NCBI RefSeq assembly: GCF_041107455.1
Contig: NZ_JBGBPY010000001.1
Span: 62,001-126,000, forward strand
Direction: 5' to 3'
From: Rhodanobacter humi
Lineage (GTDB): Bacteria; Pseudomonadota; Gammaproteobacteria; Xanthomonadales; Rhodanobacteraceae
Length of the DNA: 64,000 bases
A program made the translations under genes and the position numbers. Below are positions 8,019 through 18,140 of the stretch, piece by piece (the stretch's first letter is position 1; the number at the start of each line of letters is the position of its first letter). Under the pieces are notes generated by a model. The model saw nothing but the letters and a program-made list of their open reading frames with translations. It had not been told where the DNA came from and made no database searches.

Positions 8019-11000
8019 TCAGGCGGTGCCCACCAGTTTAGCCGCTTCGGCGAGGTCCACCTGCACCAGGCGCGACACGCCGGGCTCGCGCATGGTCACG
8101 CCGCACAGCTGGCTGGCCGCTTCCATGGTGGCCTTGTTGTGGCTGATGAAGATGAACTGCACCCGTTCGCTCATCTCGCGCACCATCGCGGAGAAGCGGC
8201 CCACGTTCGCCTCGTCCAGCGGCGCGTCCACCTCGTCGAGCAGGCAGAACGGCGCGGGGTTCAGATTGAAGATCGCGAACACCAGCGCCACCGCGGTGAG
8301 CGCCTTCTCGCCGCCGGAGAGCAGCGAGATGTTGGACGGACGCTTGCCAGGCGGGCGCGCCATGATCGCCACGCCGGTGTCGAGCAGATCGTCGCCGGTG
8401 AGTTCGAGGTAGGCGTGGCCGCCGCCGAACAGGCGCGGGAACAATTCCTGCACGCCGGCATTGACCTTGTCGAAGGTTTCCTTGAAGCGCGCGCGCGTCT
8501 CGCGGTCGATCTTCTTGATCGCGCCTTCCAGCGTCTCCATCGCGCTGGTGAGGTCGGCGATCTGGTTGTCGAGGTAGGTCTTGCGCTCGCTCTGCTCGGC
8601 GTGCTCCTGGATCGCGGCGAGGTTTACCGGCTCCAGTCGCACGATCTTCTGCGCGAGCTCGGCCAACTGCTGCTTCCACTGCGTCGCGTCCACGTCCTCG
8701 GCGAGTTCGGCCAGCAGGGTTTCCAGTGCCAGCCCGGAGGCGGCGATCGCCTCGGCCAACTGTTCGGCGCGCAGCTGCAGCGCCTGTGCGGCGAGGCGCT
8801 TCTCGGACAGGCTTTCGCGCAAGCCGGCCAGGCCTTGTTCGGCGAGATGGCGGCGCTGTTCCAGCTGGCGGAACGCGATGTCGCATTCCTCCAGCGCACG
8901 GCGCGCTTCCACCAGTTGCTTGTCGACCAGCAGGCGCTGGTCGAGGTAGGTCTGGCGCTCGGCTTCGAGTTCGGCGATGGGATCGGAGCCGGCGGCGAGC
9001 TGCTCGGCGATCTCGCCGCGGCGCGCCTCGATCTGGCGCAACTGGCTGTCCATGCGCGCCAGCGACTGTTCCAGCGAAGCCAGCGAGGAGCGCTTGGATT
9101 CCAGCGACAGCGCCAGCGCGTGCGCCTGGTCGGCAGCCTCGCGCGCGTTCATGCGCGCTTCCTCGCGGGCTTCCAGGTGGGCGCGGCGTTCGTTCTCCAG
9201 TTCGCGGCGCTGGTCTTCGAGGTCGCCCATGTGGCCGACTGACTCATCCAGTCGCGCACGAGCCTCGCGGGTCTGCGTCTGCAGTTCGTCCAGCTGTTCG
9301 ATCAGCGTGGCCAGTTCACCGGCGACCTTCTCGCCACGGGCGCGCGCGGTTTCCAGCTTGCCGCGATGGCTCTGCAACTGGCCGGCCAGCTCGCTCTGGC
9401 GGCGATGCGCGTTGTACAGCTCGCGCTGGGTGTCGTCGCGGGCGCGCTCGGCCTCGAACTTGCGCGTGCGCAAGTCGTCGAGCTGCGACGTGCATTCCTC
9501 GATGCGCGCTTCCAGCGCGGCGACCTGTTCGGTAAGCGTGCGGATCTCGCGCTCGCGCGCCAGCACGCCCACCTGGTTGCCTTGCGCGCGGCGCACGCGC
9601 GCCCAGCCCGGGCCCAGCCATTCGCCGCCGCGGGTGATCACCGACTGGTACGGCGCCAGCGCGGACAGGCCGGCCACGCGCTGGTGCGCTTCGTCCAGCG
9701 ACTCGGCGACCAGCACGTGGCCGAGGATGGCGATGGCTGCCGCCGGGCCGCGCACGTGCGCGGCCAGCGTGCCGGCGGTGTTGGCGCCGCCTTCGGCGGC
9801 ATCGAGCAGCGCCACGTCGGCGTTTTCCAGCGCGCCGAAGTCGGCGGCCAGCGCGTGCGCGCCATCCACCAGCACGCTGTCGATGAAGCCGGACAGCACG
9901 GTTTCCACCGCGGTTTCCCAGCCGGCTTCCACCTGCAGCGCCTCGCCGAGGCGTGGCGACTTGTCCAGTCCCAGGCGGGCCAACCATTGGCTGGCGGCGT
10001 TCTCCTCCTGGCCCAGCGCGGCGTGTTGCAGCGCTTCCAGCGAGGACTGCCGGCCGCGCGCGGTCTGCAGTTGCGAGCGCGCCTCGTTGAGCGCGGACTG
10101 CAGCTGGCGTTCCTCGTCCAGCACCTTCTCGTGGGTGGTCTTGTGCTGGTCGAGCAGGCCGCCCAGCGACTCCACCTTCTCGCGCTGGGTGTCGTGTTCC
10201 AGGTGCATCTGCTCGGCGGCGGCGTCCAGCGCGGCGAGGTCGGTGACCTTCTGCTCGGCTTCCAGCGCCTCGCGGCGCCGGGAAAGGTCGATGGCCTGGC
10301 GATCGAGGTAGTTGAGCTTGGTGCGCTCCACCTCGGCCGCCCGGTTGGACTCGCCGGCGGTGCGGGTGTGCGTGTCCCAGCGCTGCTGCCAGTCGGCGAG
10401 TTTCGTCTCGGAGCTGCGCTGGGCTTCGGCGGTGTCGTCCTGCAGCTGCTGCAGGGCTTCGAGTTTCGGCTCGCCCTCGGCCAGCGCCATGCGCAGCGTT
10501 TCGACCTGGCTGCGGTCGCCGGCGATGTGCTCGGCCAGCTCGTTGTGCTCGCGCTCGGCCTCGCCCTGGGCGCGTTGCAGGCGATCCGCGGTTTCGCGGT
10601 TGTGGCGCACCTGTTGCTCGACGCGGGCGATCTCGGCACCGACCTTGTAGACCTCGGCCTGCACCGAACTCAGGTGCTCGCCGGCCTCGGTGTGACGCTC
10701 GCGCATGGCTTCGATCTGCGCCTCGATTTCGCGCTGGCCGGCCAGCTGCTTCTCGATCTCGATCTCGGCGGCGGACAGCCCGGCGCCCTCACCATCGTGC
10801 TGGCCCTTCAGCGCGCGGTATTCCAGCGCGCGCAGCTCGGCTTCCTTGCGTGTCTGTTCTTCCTTGTAGGCCTTCCAGCGCTCGGCGGCGCGCGCCTGGC
10901 GGTTCAGGTGTTCGAGCTGCTTGTCCACCTCGTCACGCACGTCCTTCACGCGGTCGAGGTTCTCGCGGGTGGCCTTGATGCGGCTCTCGGTTTCCTTGCG

Positions 11001-11528
11001 GCGCTCCTTGTACTTGGAGATGCCGGCGGCTTCCTCCAGGTGGGTGCGCAGTTCCTCCGGGTGCGCCTCGATGATCTGCGAGATCATGCCCTGCTCGATG
11101 ATCGAGTAGCTGCGCGGGCCGAGGCCGGTGCCGAGGAACAGGTCGGTGATGTCGCGGCGGCGGCAGCGCGCGCCGTTGAGGAAGTAGAAGGATTGCCCGT
11201 CGCGCGTCACCTGGCGCTTCACCGAGATCTCGGCGTACTGGCCGTATTCGCCCTGTACCGTGCCGTCGGCGTTGTCGAAGATCAGTTCGACCGTGGCCTG
11301 CCCCACCGGCTTGCGCGTGGTGGAACCGGAGAAGATCACGTCGGTGAGCGAGTCGCCGCGCAGGCGGCTGGCCGCGCTCTCGCCCATCACCCAGCGGATC
11401 GCATCGATGATGTTGGACTTGCCGCAGCCGTTCGGTCCCACCACGCCGGTCATGTTGGCCGGCAGGTGCAAGGTGGTCGGGTCGACGAAGGACTTGAAAC
11501 CGGCAAGTTTGATCGTGGTCAGGCGCAT
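8019..11528 (-). CDS. smc: Chromosome partition protein SMC
   Basis: The 1169-residue product is a full-length SMC ATPase, which forms a V-shaped dimer and compacts and segregates the chromosome. The N-terminal head carries Walker A GPNGCGKS (31-38). Two long coiled-coil arms rich in Glu, Arg, Gln and Ala flank a hinge at about residues 510-670. The C-terminal head has signature LSGGEKAL (from about 1070), Walker B FCLLDEVDAP (about 1094-1103) and the ISHNK switch. The ATG at 11528 gives the canonical start (MRLTTIKLAGFKSFVDPT); the frame runs upstream to 11612 without support. bolA and yciI precede it and zipA follows on the same strand. Confidence 0.95.
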   Translation of the reverse strand: MRLTTIKLAGFKSFVDPTTLHLPANMTGVVGPNGCGKSNIIDAIRWVMGESAASRLRGDSLTDVIFSGSTTRKPVGQATVELIFDNADGTVQGEYGQYAEISVKRQVTRDGQSFYFLNGARCRRRDITDLFLGTGLGPRSYSIIEQGMISQIIEAHPEELRTHLEEAAGISKYKERRKETESRIKATRENLDRVKDVRDEVDKQLEHLNRQARAAERWKAYKEEQTRKEAELRALEYRALKGQHDGEGAGLSAAEIEIEKQLAGQREIEAQIEAMRERHTEAGEHLSSVQAEVYKVGAEIARVEQQVRHNRETADRLQRAQGEAEREHNELAEHIAGDRSQVETLRMALAEGEPKLEALQQLQDDTAEAQRSSETKLADWQQRWDTHTRTAGESNRAAEVERTKLNYLDRQAIDLSRRREALEAEQKVTDLAALDAAAEQMHLEHDTQREKVESLGGLLDQHKTTHEKVLDEERQLQSALNEARSQLQTARGRQSSLEALQHAALGQEENAASQWLARLGLDKSPRLGEALQVEAGWETAVETVLSGFIDSVLVDGAHALAADFGALENADVALLDAAEGGANTAGTLAAHVRGPAAAIAILGHVLVAESLDEAHQRVAGLSALAPYQSVITRGGEWLGPGWARVRRAQGNQVGVLAREREIRTLTEQVAALEARIEECTSQLDDLRTRKFEAERARDDTQRELYNAHRRQSELAGQLQSHRGKLETARARGEKVAGELATLIEQLDELQTQTREARARLDESVGHMGDLEDQRRELENERRAHLEAREEARMNAREAADQAHALALSLESKRSSLASLEQSLARMDSQLRQIEARRGEIAEQLAAGSDPIAELEAERQTYLDQRLLVDKQLVEARRALEECDIAFRQLEQRRHLAEQGLAGLRESLSEKRLAAQALQLRAEQLAEAIAASGLALETLLAELAEDVDATQWKQQLAELAQKIVRLEPVNLAAIQEHAEQSERKTYLDNQIADLTSAMETLEGAIKKIDRETRARFKETFDKVNAGVQELFPRLFGGGHAYLELTGDDLLDTGVAIMARPPGKRPSNISLLSGGEKALTAVALVFAIFNLNPAPFCLLDEVDAPLDEANVGRFSAMVREMSERVQFIFISHNKATMEAASQLCGVTMREPGVSRLVQVDLAEAAKLVGTA

Positions 11529-11669
11529 GCGGTCATCGCTGGGAACTCGGAAAACACCCGGCAACCGGGTGACAAGGCACTGTGCCAAACGCGGGACGGT
11601 GCCGCAATGCATTTCTACGTCATGTTCCTCTGTAGAAATACCTTACAAGACAATGATAAATATTGATTT
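11529..11669 (-). promoter_or_regulatory. AT-rich leader of smc with an inverted repeat
   Basis: This gap between bolA and smc contains an unusually AT-rich stretch (about 11630-11672), the likely place for the smc promoter. TTTCTAC (11612-11618) and GTAGAAA (11632-11638) form an inverted repeat separated by 13 bases that could be an operator or a small hairpin. No confident -35/-10 pair could be assigned. Confidence 0.3.
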
Positions 11670-11921
11670 TTACTTGGCGTCTATCGACAGCGCATGGATG
11701 CCGTGGTTCATCAGGTCGTCCAGCACCGCATAGATCATGCGGTGGCGCCGGATCGGCAGCACGCTGGTGAACGCGGCACTGACGATGCGCACATGGAAGT
11801 GACCCTTGCCCTCCCCCGTATGGCCGGCGTGCAGGTGGCCTTCGTCCACCACCTCCAGCTCGCTGGGCGAGAACGCTGCCACGAGGCGTGCGCGGATCTC
11901 TCCGACCATCGCCTCGCTCAT
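11670..11921 (-). CDS. bolA: BolA-family protein
   Basis: This 83-residue protein belongs to the BolA/IbaG family of small proteins that partner with monothiol glutaredoxins in iron-sulfur trafficking and affect morphology and stress response. The KH-like fold is indicated by the core [21 protein letters not shown] with its conserved His residues, and the C-terminal H-x-R-x-I-Y-A-V-L pattern. The ATG at 11921 overlaps the stop of the upstream yciI gene as ATGA, so the pair is coupled. The same reading frame continues upstream as an antisense-free artefact of yciI. Confidence 0.88.
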   Translation of the reverse strand: MSEAMVGEIRARLVAAFSPSELEVVDEGHLHAGHTGEGKGHFHVRIVSAAFTSVLPIRRHRMIYAVLDDLMNHGIHALSIDAK

Positions 11922-12217
11922 GGCAGGGTCTTGCGGAACGGCTTGACGCTCACGTCGGCGTAGACGCCGGCGGCCACATAGGGGTCGGCGTCGGCCCAAC
12001 GCTGCGCGTGTTCCAGCGTGTGGAACTCGGCGATGATCAGGCTGCCGGTGAAACCGGCCGGGCCGGGGTTCTCCGATTCGATCGCCGGGAACGGGCCGGC
12101 CAGCAGCAGGCGCCCCTCGTCCTGCAGCTGGTTCAATCGCTCCAGGTGCGCGGCGCGGGCCGCGAGGCGCTTGTCCAGCGAACCGGGATGATCCTGGGCG
12201 ATGATCGCGAACCACAT
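11918..12217 (-). CDS. yciI: YciI-like protein
   Basis: The 99-residue protein is a YciI-family member with a ferredoxin-like dimeric alpha/beta barrel fold. It shows the typical start [17 protein letters not shown], the [11 protein letters not shown] helix with its conserved His, AGPFP, and the terminal [17 protein letters not shown]. The family's physiological role is not settled; related proteins act as dehydrochlorinase-like enzymes. The ATG at 12217 fits the family start better than a TTG two codons earlier. It forms an overlapping pair with bolA. Confidence 0.82.
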   Translation of the reverse strand: MWFAIIAQDHPGSLDKRLAARAAHLERLNQLQDEGRLLLAGPFPAIESENPGPAGFTGSLIIAEFHTLEHAQRWADADPYVAAGVYADVSVKPFRKTLP

Positions 12218-12352
12218 GGGCAAGGCTCCGTTGCGTGTCGAATCCGCAATTTTACCCGACTATGCCGCCGGTCATGCGGTTCGCCACTTGAAGCAGCCGC
12301 GACGATGCCCACTTTGCGGACGTCATCAACGATGCGATGGGGAGAGCGCTAC

Positions 12353-12988
12353 ATGTGGACGATATTCGTGGACGGGATCGTCGCGCTGCTGAACCAGCTG
12401 GCGACATGGATGGACGGCAGCTACGGCCTCGCGGTGATCGCACTCGCGCTGGCGGTGCGACTGGCGATGTTGCCGATGACGCTGCACGCCGCCGAGCAAG
12501 GCTGGCTGCGCCAGCGCAAGCTGGCGGCACTGAAACCGCAACTTGAACGCCTGCGCGAGCGCCACGCAAAGGACCCCGCGGCGCATGCCGCCGCCATGCA
12601 GTCCCTGTATAGCGAACACGGCATCGCCAGCGGACTCGGCAGTGGCATGCTCACCGCGCTGGTGCAGGCGCCGATGAGTGCGGGCGTCTACGCGGCGATC
12701 CGCCAGGGCGTGGCCAGCATGGGTTCCTTCCTGTGGATACCGAAACTGGCGCGGCCCGACCTGTGGCTGGCGCTGCTGGTGGCGGTGCTCGGCATGGTCG
12801 CGATGCTGTTCAACCCGATGCTGCCCGAACAGGCGCGCACCCTGCTGCACTGGCTGCCGGTGGTGATCTCGTTCCTCATGGTGTGGCACGTCGCCGCCGG
12901 GCTGGGGTTGTACTGGCTGGGCTCGGGCAGCGTGACCGTGTTGCAGAACCTGCTACTGCGTCGACGCGTCCGACGCCTGCCTGCCTGA
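12353..12988 (+). CDS. Small YidC/Oxa1-family membrane protein
   Basis: The 211-residue product is a stand-alone YidC/Oxa1/Alb3-type protein without the large periplasmic domain of Gram-negative YidC. It has a first membrane helix (YGLAVIALALAVRLAMLPMTL) with the conserved in-membrane Arg, a charged cytoplasmic hairpin (QRKLAALKPQLERLRERHAKD), the AAMQSLYSEHGI loop, then three further hydrophobic helices. The ATG at 12353 follows GGGGAGAG (12339-12346). It would act as an insertase or chaperone for small membrane proteins. The genome's main yidC should be near the origin beside rnpA, so this is probably a paralogue with a specialised client (inference). Confidence 0.75.
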   Translation: MWTIFVDGIVALLNQLATWMDGSYGLAVIALALAVRLAMLPMTLHAAEQGWLRQRKLAALKPQLERLRERHAKDPAAHAAAMQSLYSEHGIASGLGSGMLTALVQAPMSAGVYAAIRQGVASMGSFLWIPKLARPDLWLALLVAVLGMVAMLFNPMLPEQARTLLHWLPVVISFLMVWHVAAGLGLYWLGSGSVTVLQNLLLRRRVRRLPA

Positions 12989-13004
12989 AACGCGACGCTT
13001 GCAA

Positions 13005-13141
13005 CTCCCTCTCCTCCGAGCTGGCTCGGGGGAGAGGGCTGGGGTGAGGGGGAGCTTTTGCTGTCGGAGACTGCAGCGCCAAAAGCGCCCCCCTCACCCT
13101 ACCCTCTCCCCCAATGGCAAAGCCGTTGGGGGAGAGGGAGT
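13005..13141. repeat. Inverted pair of CCCTCTCCCC-type intergenic repeats
   Basis: Two hairpin repeats sit head to head between the yidC-like gene and lysS. The first (13005-13053) reads CCCTCTCCTCCGAG / CTCGGGGGAGAGGG followed by CTGGGGTGAGGG. The second (13088-13141) is its inverted form, CCCTCACCCTACCCTCTCCC then a hairpin CCAATGGCAAAGCCGTTGG with flanking CCCTCTCC / GGAGAGGG. A third copy lies at 55500-55547. This family of degenerate intergenic hairpins is widespread in proteobacteria. Here the pair could also serve as a terminator between the convergent genes. Confidence 0.7.
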
Positions 13142-13148
13142 CCAAACC

Positions 13149-14717
<1,569 letters not shown>

Positions 14718-14929
14718 CGTCGTGTCCGTGATGGGTGGGTGTCGTGCGTCATCGCGTAAGCGAATCCACGCCCGATCATGCGATGGAAAAACCCGCAGTG
14801 TAGCCCACAGAGGCCATGCCGCGCGCTCTACCGCATCGCAATTCCGGAGCCTAGACTGCGCATCCCGCCATTGGCGGAAGGGGCGCCAACGACGGGATCC
14901 ACGCGATACCTGTCCGGGGAGGACGTGCC

Positions 14930-15715
14930 ATGAATGTCCGCGATCGTCGTTCGACGTTGATTGCGATGCTGATGCTGGCGTTTCTGCTGTTGCCGGGGGT
15001 GGCGGCCGTTGCCGCCGACAAGGCGGCGGCCGGGCCCGCCATGGGGAACATTGCCGACCGCTGGGTGCTGTGGCCCAAGCCCGGACAGGAAAAGCAGCTG
15101 GAGGCGGCGATCAAGACGCATGCCGCGTGGCGCAAGAAAGCCGGCGAACCGTTCGCGTGGTCGACCTACCAGCCGATCGCCGGCACCGACCTCACCTACT
15201 ACGTGGTTCGTTCCGAAGGCCACCAGTGGAAGGATTTCGACACCGAGCACGCCTGGGCCGCCAAGGCGAAGGCCGGCGACGCCTACGAGCAGCAGGTCGC
15301 GCCGCACGTCGCACGGGTGGAGCACTTCTTCGAGGAGACCGACGTCGCGCACAGCCGGATGGGGGACATCAAGGACGACAAGTATTTCATGATAACCACG
15401 CGACAGCTCAAGCCCGGATCGCGCGGCGAGATGATGGCGGCGGTGGACAAGATCCAGAAGGCCATCACGGCCGCAAAATGGCCGTATCCGTATCGGCTGG
15501 CCTGGCTGATCGGCGGCGCCAACAGCCTGCGCATCGTCATTCCGATGAAGAACTATGCCGAGATGGCCGATCCGGATCCCTCGCTGCACCAGGTGCTGGC
15601 GAAGGCGCTGGGGCCGGACGGCGCCGATGCGACGCTGAAGCAGTTCGGCAACTCGTTCGAAGGCGGGGACACGACGATCTTCGTCATTCGCCCCGACCTG
15701 TCGACGCAACCCTGA
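14930..15715 (+). CDS. Secreted protein of unknown function, two-repeat
   Basis: The 261-residue product has a clear signal peptide ([20 protein letters not shown], cleavage near residue 30) and should be periplasmic. The mature part seems to hold two related halves: [20 protein letters not shown]...[15 protein letters not shown] and [24 protein letters not shown]...[15 protein letters not shown]. Each has the strand-helix-strand rhythm of ferredoxin-like dimeric alpha/beta barrels. I do not recognise the family. The ATG follows GGGGAGG at 14916-14922. It is transcribed away from lysS and followed by a hairpin. Confidence 0.7.
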   Translation: MNVRDRRSTLIAMLMLAFLLLPGVAAVAADKAAAGPAMGNIADRWVLWPKPGQEKQLEAAIKTHAAWRKKAGEPFAWSTYQPIAGTDLTYYVVRSEGHQWKDFDTEHAWAAKAKAGDAYEQQVAPHVARVEHFFEETDVAHSRMGDIKDDKYFMITTRQLKPGSRGEMMAAVDKIQKAITAAKWPYPYRLAWLIGGANSLRIVIPMKNYAEMADPDPSLHQVLAKALGPDGADATLKQFGNSFEGGDTTIFVIRPDLSTQP

Positions 15716-15723
15716 GGTGACAC

Positions 15724-15750
15724 GCCCTCCCGGATGAATGCCGGGAGGGC
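15724..15750. terminator. Hairpin between convergent genes
   Basis: GCCCTCCCGG (15724-15733) pairs perfectly with CCGGGAGGGC (15741-15750) around a 7-base loop, between the stop of the secreted-protein gene and the convergent gene ending at 15762. Neither side has a long T-run, so it may end transcription inefficiently in both directions. Confidence 0.6.
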
Positions 15751-15761
15751 GCTGTCGCGCG

Positions 15762-16079
15762 TCAATCGTCCTTGCCGAATACGTGCTTGACCGCGTGCTT
15801 GGTGGCGTCCCAGCCTTCTTTCGCGCCATGGCCGACGGCGACGCCGGCCTTCTTCGCGCCGTGGCCGATGCCAGTGCCGGCTTCCTTGGCGCCATGGCCG
15901 ATCTTCTTCGTCACGTCGCGGGTGGCGTGGCCGACGTCGCGCGCGCCGTTGGCGACACCGTGGCCGACGGCCTTGGCGTCCTGCTTGATGCCACCGCCCT
16001 GCTGCGACTGCGCGGCCGCGCCGAACGCCGCCAGCGCGGCACAGGAGAACACGATGCTGCAGATCGTCTTGCGGTTCAT
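15762..16079 (-). CDS. Exported Gly/His/Ala/Lys repeat protein
   Basis: The 105-residue product has a signal peptide (about residues 1-23, ending AAFGAAAQ). The mature part is made of imperfect 11-residue units of the form GHGAKEAG-x-x-I/V: KKIGHGAKEAG, TGIGHGAKKAG, VAVGHGAKEGW, preceded by weaker units. Such regular, charged, glycine-rich units suggest an amphipathic or disordered periplasmic protein, broadly like LEA or stress-protective proteins. That comparison is inference and the family is not recognised. The ATG at 16079 is chosen because GAGGTGG precedes it; an ATG at 16100 lies in frame upstream. Confidence 0.65.
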   Translation of the reverse strand: MNRKTICSIVFSCAALAAFGAAAQSQQGGGIKQDAKAVGHGVANGARDVGHATRDVTKKIGHGAKEAGTGIGHGAKKAGVAVGHGAKEGWDATKHAVKHVFGKDD

Positions 16080-16124
16080 GCGGGCCACCTCGTCAGTCAT
16101 GGGACTCCGGGACGATTCTACGGG

Positions 16125-16183
16125 TCGCGGCTGAAGCCGCTCCTACACAGGTCGACGCACTGCAGGAGCGGCTTCAGCCGCGA
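16125..16183. repeat. REP doublet (REPIN-like)
   Basis: TCGCGGCTGAAGCCGCTCCT (16125-16144) and its inverted copy AGGAGCGGCTTCAGCCGCGA (16164-16183) flank a short spacer. Each half contains its own CGGCTGAAGCCG hairpin. This is the well-known REP sequence of Pseudomonas and Xanthomonadales, arranged as an inverted pair. No RAYT transposase is in the window. It lies between prfB and the Gly/His repeat gene. Confidence 0.85.
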
Positions 16184-16192
16184 TTCCGCCCA

Positions 16193-17318
16193 TCACGCAT
16201 CGATGCGCTTGGCGCCCGCATCCAGGCCGGATTTCAGGCTGGCCTCGATGAACTCGTCGAGGTCGCCGTCCAGCACCTTCTGCGTGTCGGAACGCTCCAC
16301 GCCGGTGCGCAGGTCCTTGATGCGGCTCTGGTCGAGCACGTAGTTGCGGATCTGGCTGCCCCAGCCGATGTCGGACTTGGTAGCTTCCAGCGCGTCCTTC
16401 TCGGCGTTGCGCTTCTGTATCTCCAGCTCGTACAGCTTGGCCGCCAGCATCTTCATCGCGCGGTCGCGGTTCGCGTGCTGGCTGCGCTCGGTCTGGCAGG
16501 CCACCACCACGCCGCTGGGCACGTGGGTGATGCGCACCGCGGACTCGGTCTTGTTCACGTGCTGGCCGCCGGCGCCTGAAGAGCGATACACGTCGGTCTT
16601 GAGGTCGGCCGGGTTGATCTCGATGTCGATGTCGTCGTCGACTTCCGGCGACACGAACACGCTGGTGAAGCTGGTGTGGCGGCGGTTGTCCGAATCGAAC
16701 GGCGACTTGCGCACCAGGCGGTGCACGCCGATCTCGGTCTTCAGCCAGCCGTAGGCGTAGTCGCCCTCGACGCGGAAGGTGGCCGACTTGATGCCCGCCA
16801 CTTCGCCGCCGGAGACTTCCAGCAGCTCGGTCTTCCAGCCGCGCGACTCGGCCCAGCGCAGGTACATGCGCAGCAGTATCTCGGCCCAGTCCTGCGCCTC
16901 GGTGCCGCCGGCGCCGGCCTGGATGTCGACGAAGGCGTTGGTCGCATCCATCTTGCCGGAGAACATGCGCTGGAATTCCAGCTTGCCCACCTGCGCCTCG
17001 AGCTTGGCGAGATCGTCGATCACCGACTGTGCGGTGTCGTCGTCGCCGGCTTCGATCGCCATGTCCAGCAGTTCCTTCGCGTCGGCGAGGCCGGCGGAAA
17101 GGTGGTCGATGCCGCTGACGATGGTGTCCAGCCGGGCGCGCTCGCGGCCCAACTCCTGTGCGTGCGGCGGGTTGTCCCAGATCGTGGGGCTTTCCAGCTC
17201 GCGGCTTACTTCTTCGAGGCGCTCACGCTTGGTGGCGTAGTCAAAGATACCCCCTAAGCGACTCGACGCGGGCCGTGAGGTCCGCGATCTGCGCGAGGAT
17301 CGGATTGGTCTCGATCAT
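16193..17318 (-). CDS. prfB: Peptide chain release factor 2 with programmed +1 frameshift
   Basis: RF2 releases the peptide at UGA and UAA codons. Translation starts at ATG 17318 ([25 protein letters not shown]), reaches an in-frame UGA at 17243-17241 after 25 codons, and must shift +1 to continue to 16193, giving 374 residues. The shift site is canonical: an internal Shine-Dalgarno AGGGGG (17255-17250) followed by TAT CTT TGA C, with CTT slipping onto TTT. Downstream are the SPF stop-codon recognition tripeptide (RKSPFD) and the catalytic GGQ ([15 protein letters not shown]). The circuit lets RF2 level control its own synthesis through UGA competition. Annotators that ignore the shift would start at an internal codon near 17152. 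Confidence 0.97.
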
Positions 17319-17447
17319 GGATGGTCGTGTCGTGCGAATGGCTTGCCATGGTAGCAAAATTGCCGCACTGCGACAGACGCCGGACGGTGGCCGGGCGCGC
17401 CGCCGGCGCTACCACGAACGTCCGGTACCGCTGGTCGGAGCGCCGCC

Positions 17448-18107
17448 ATGTCCAATCGCAGCCTGAACCTCGACGACACGCTGTACGAGTACCTGCTCAC
17501 GCACTCGCTGCGCGAGCATCCGGAGCAGATTGCCCTGCGCGAAGCCACGCGCAGCCACCCCCGTGCCGGCATGCAGATTTCGCCGGAGCAGGGCCAGTTC
17601 ATGGCCTTGCTGGTGAGGCTGCTCGGCGCGCGCCGCACGCTCGAGATCGGCGTGTTCACCGGCTACAGCGCATTGTCGGTGGCGCTCGCCCTGCCCGCCG
17701 ACGGCCGCATCCTCGCCTGCGACATCAGCGAGGAATACACCCGCATCGGCCGGCCATACTGGGAGCGCGCCGGCGTGGCGCACAAGATCGATCTGCGGCT
17801 GGCGCCGGCACTGGAAACGCTGGACGCGGAACTGGCCGCGGGCGCCGCCGGCCGCTACGACTTCGCCTTCATCGATGCCGACAAGACCGGTTACGCCGCC
17901 TATTACGAGCGCTGCCTGCAACTGCTGCGCCCCGGCGGCCTGATCGCGATCGACAACGTGCTGTGGAGCGGCGCAGTGGCGCGGCCGGCGCGGGACGAGG
18001 ACACCCGTGCGCTGCAGGCGCTCAACGAACGCCTGCACGGCGACGAGCGCATCGACCTGTCCATGCTGCCGGTCGGCGACGGCCTCACGCTGGCCCGCAA
18101 GCGCTGA
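17448..18107 (+). CDS. SAM-dependent O-methyltransferase
   Basis: The 219-residue protein belongs to the class I, cation-dependent O-methyltransferase family (caffeoyl-CoA OMT / catechol OMT-like). Motifs are the SAM-binding LEIGVFTGYSALSVALALP, acidic ILACDISEEY, metal-site FAFIDADKTGY (first Asp pair) and IAIDNVLWSGAV. Bacterial members methylate small catechol-type compounds or secondary metabolites, and the substrate cannot be told from sequence. It is divergent from prfB and has no pathway genes beside it. Confidence 0.88.
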   Translation: MSNRSLNLDDTLYEYLLTHSLREHPEQIALREATRSHPRAGMQISPEQGQFMALLVRLLGARRTLEIGVFTGYSALSVALALPADGRILACDISEEYTRIGRPYWERAGVAHKIDLRLAPALETLDAELAAGAAGRYDFAFIDADKTGYAAYYERCLQLLRPGGLIAIDNVLWSGAVARPARDEDTRALQALNERLHGDERIDLSMLPVGDGLTLARKR

Positions 18108-18140
18108 GCTGGCCGCCCATCGGTTCCAGAGACACTTGCA

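Noticed and set aside
8139-11666. Long plus-strand frames opposite smc
   Set aside because: They arise from the coiled-coil codon bias of smc; no RBS or recognisable domain.
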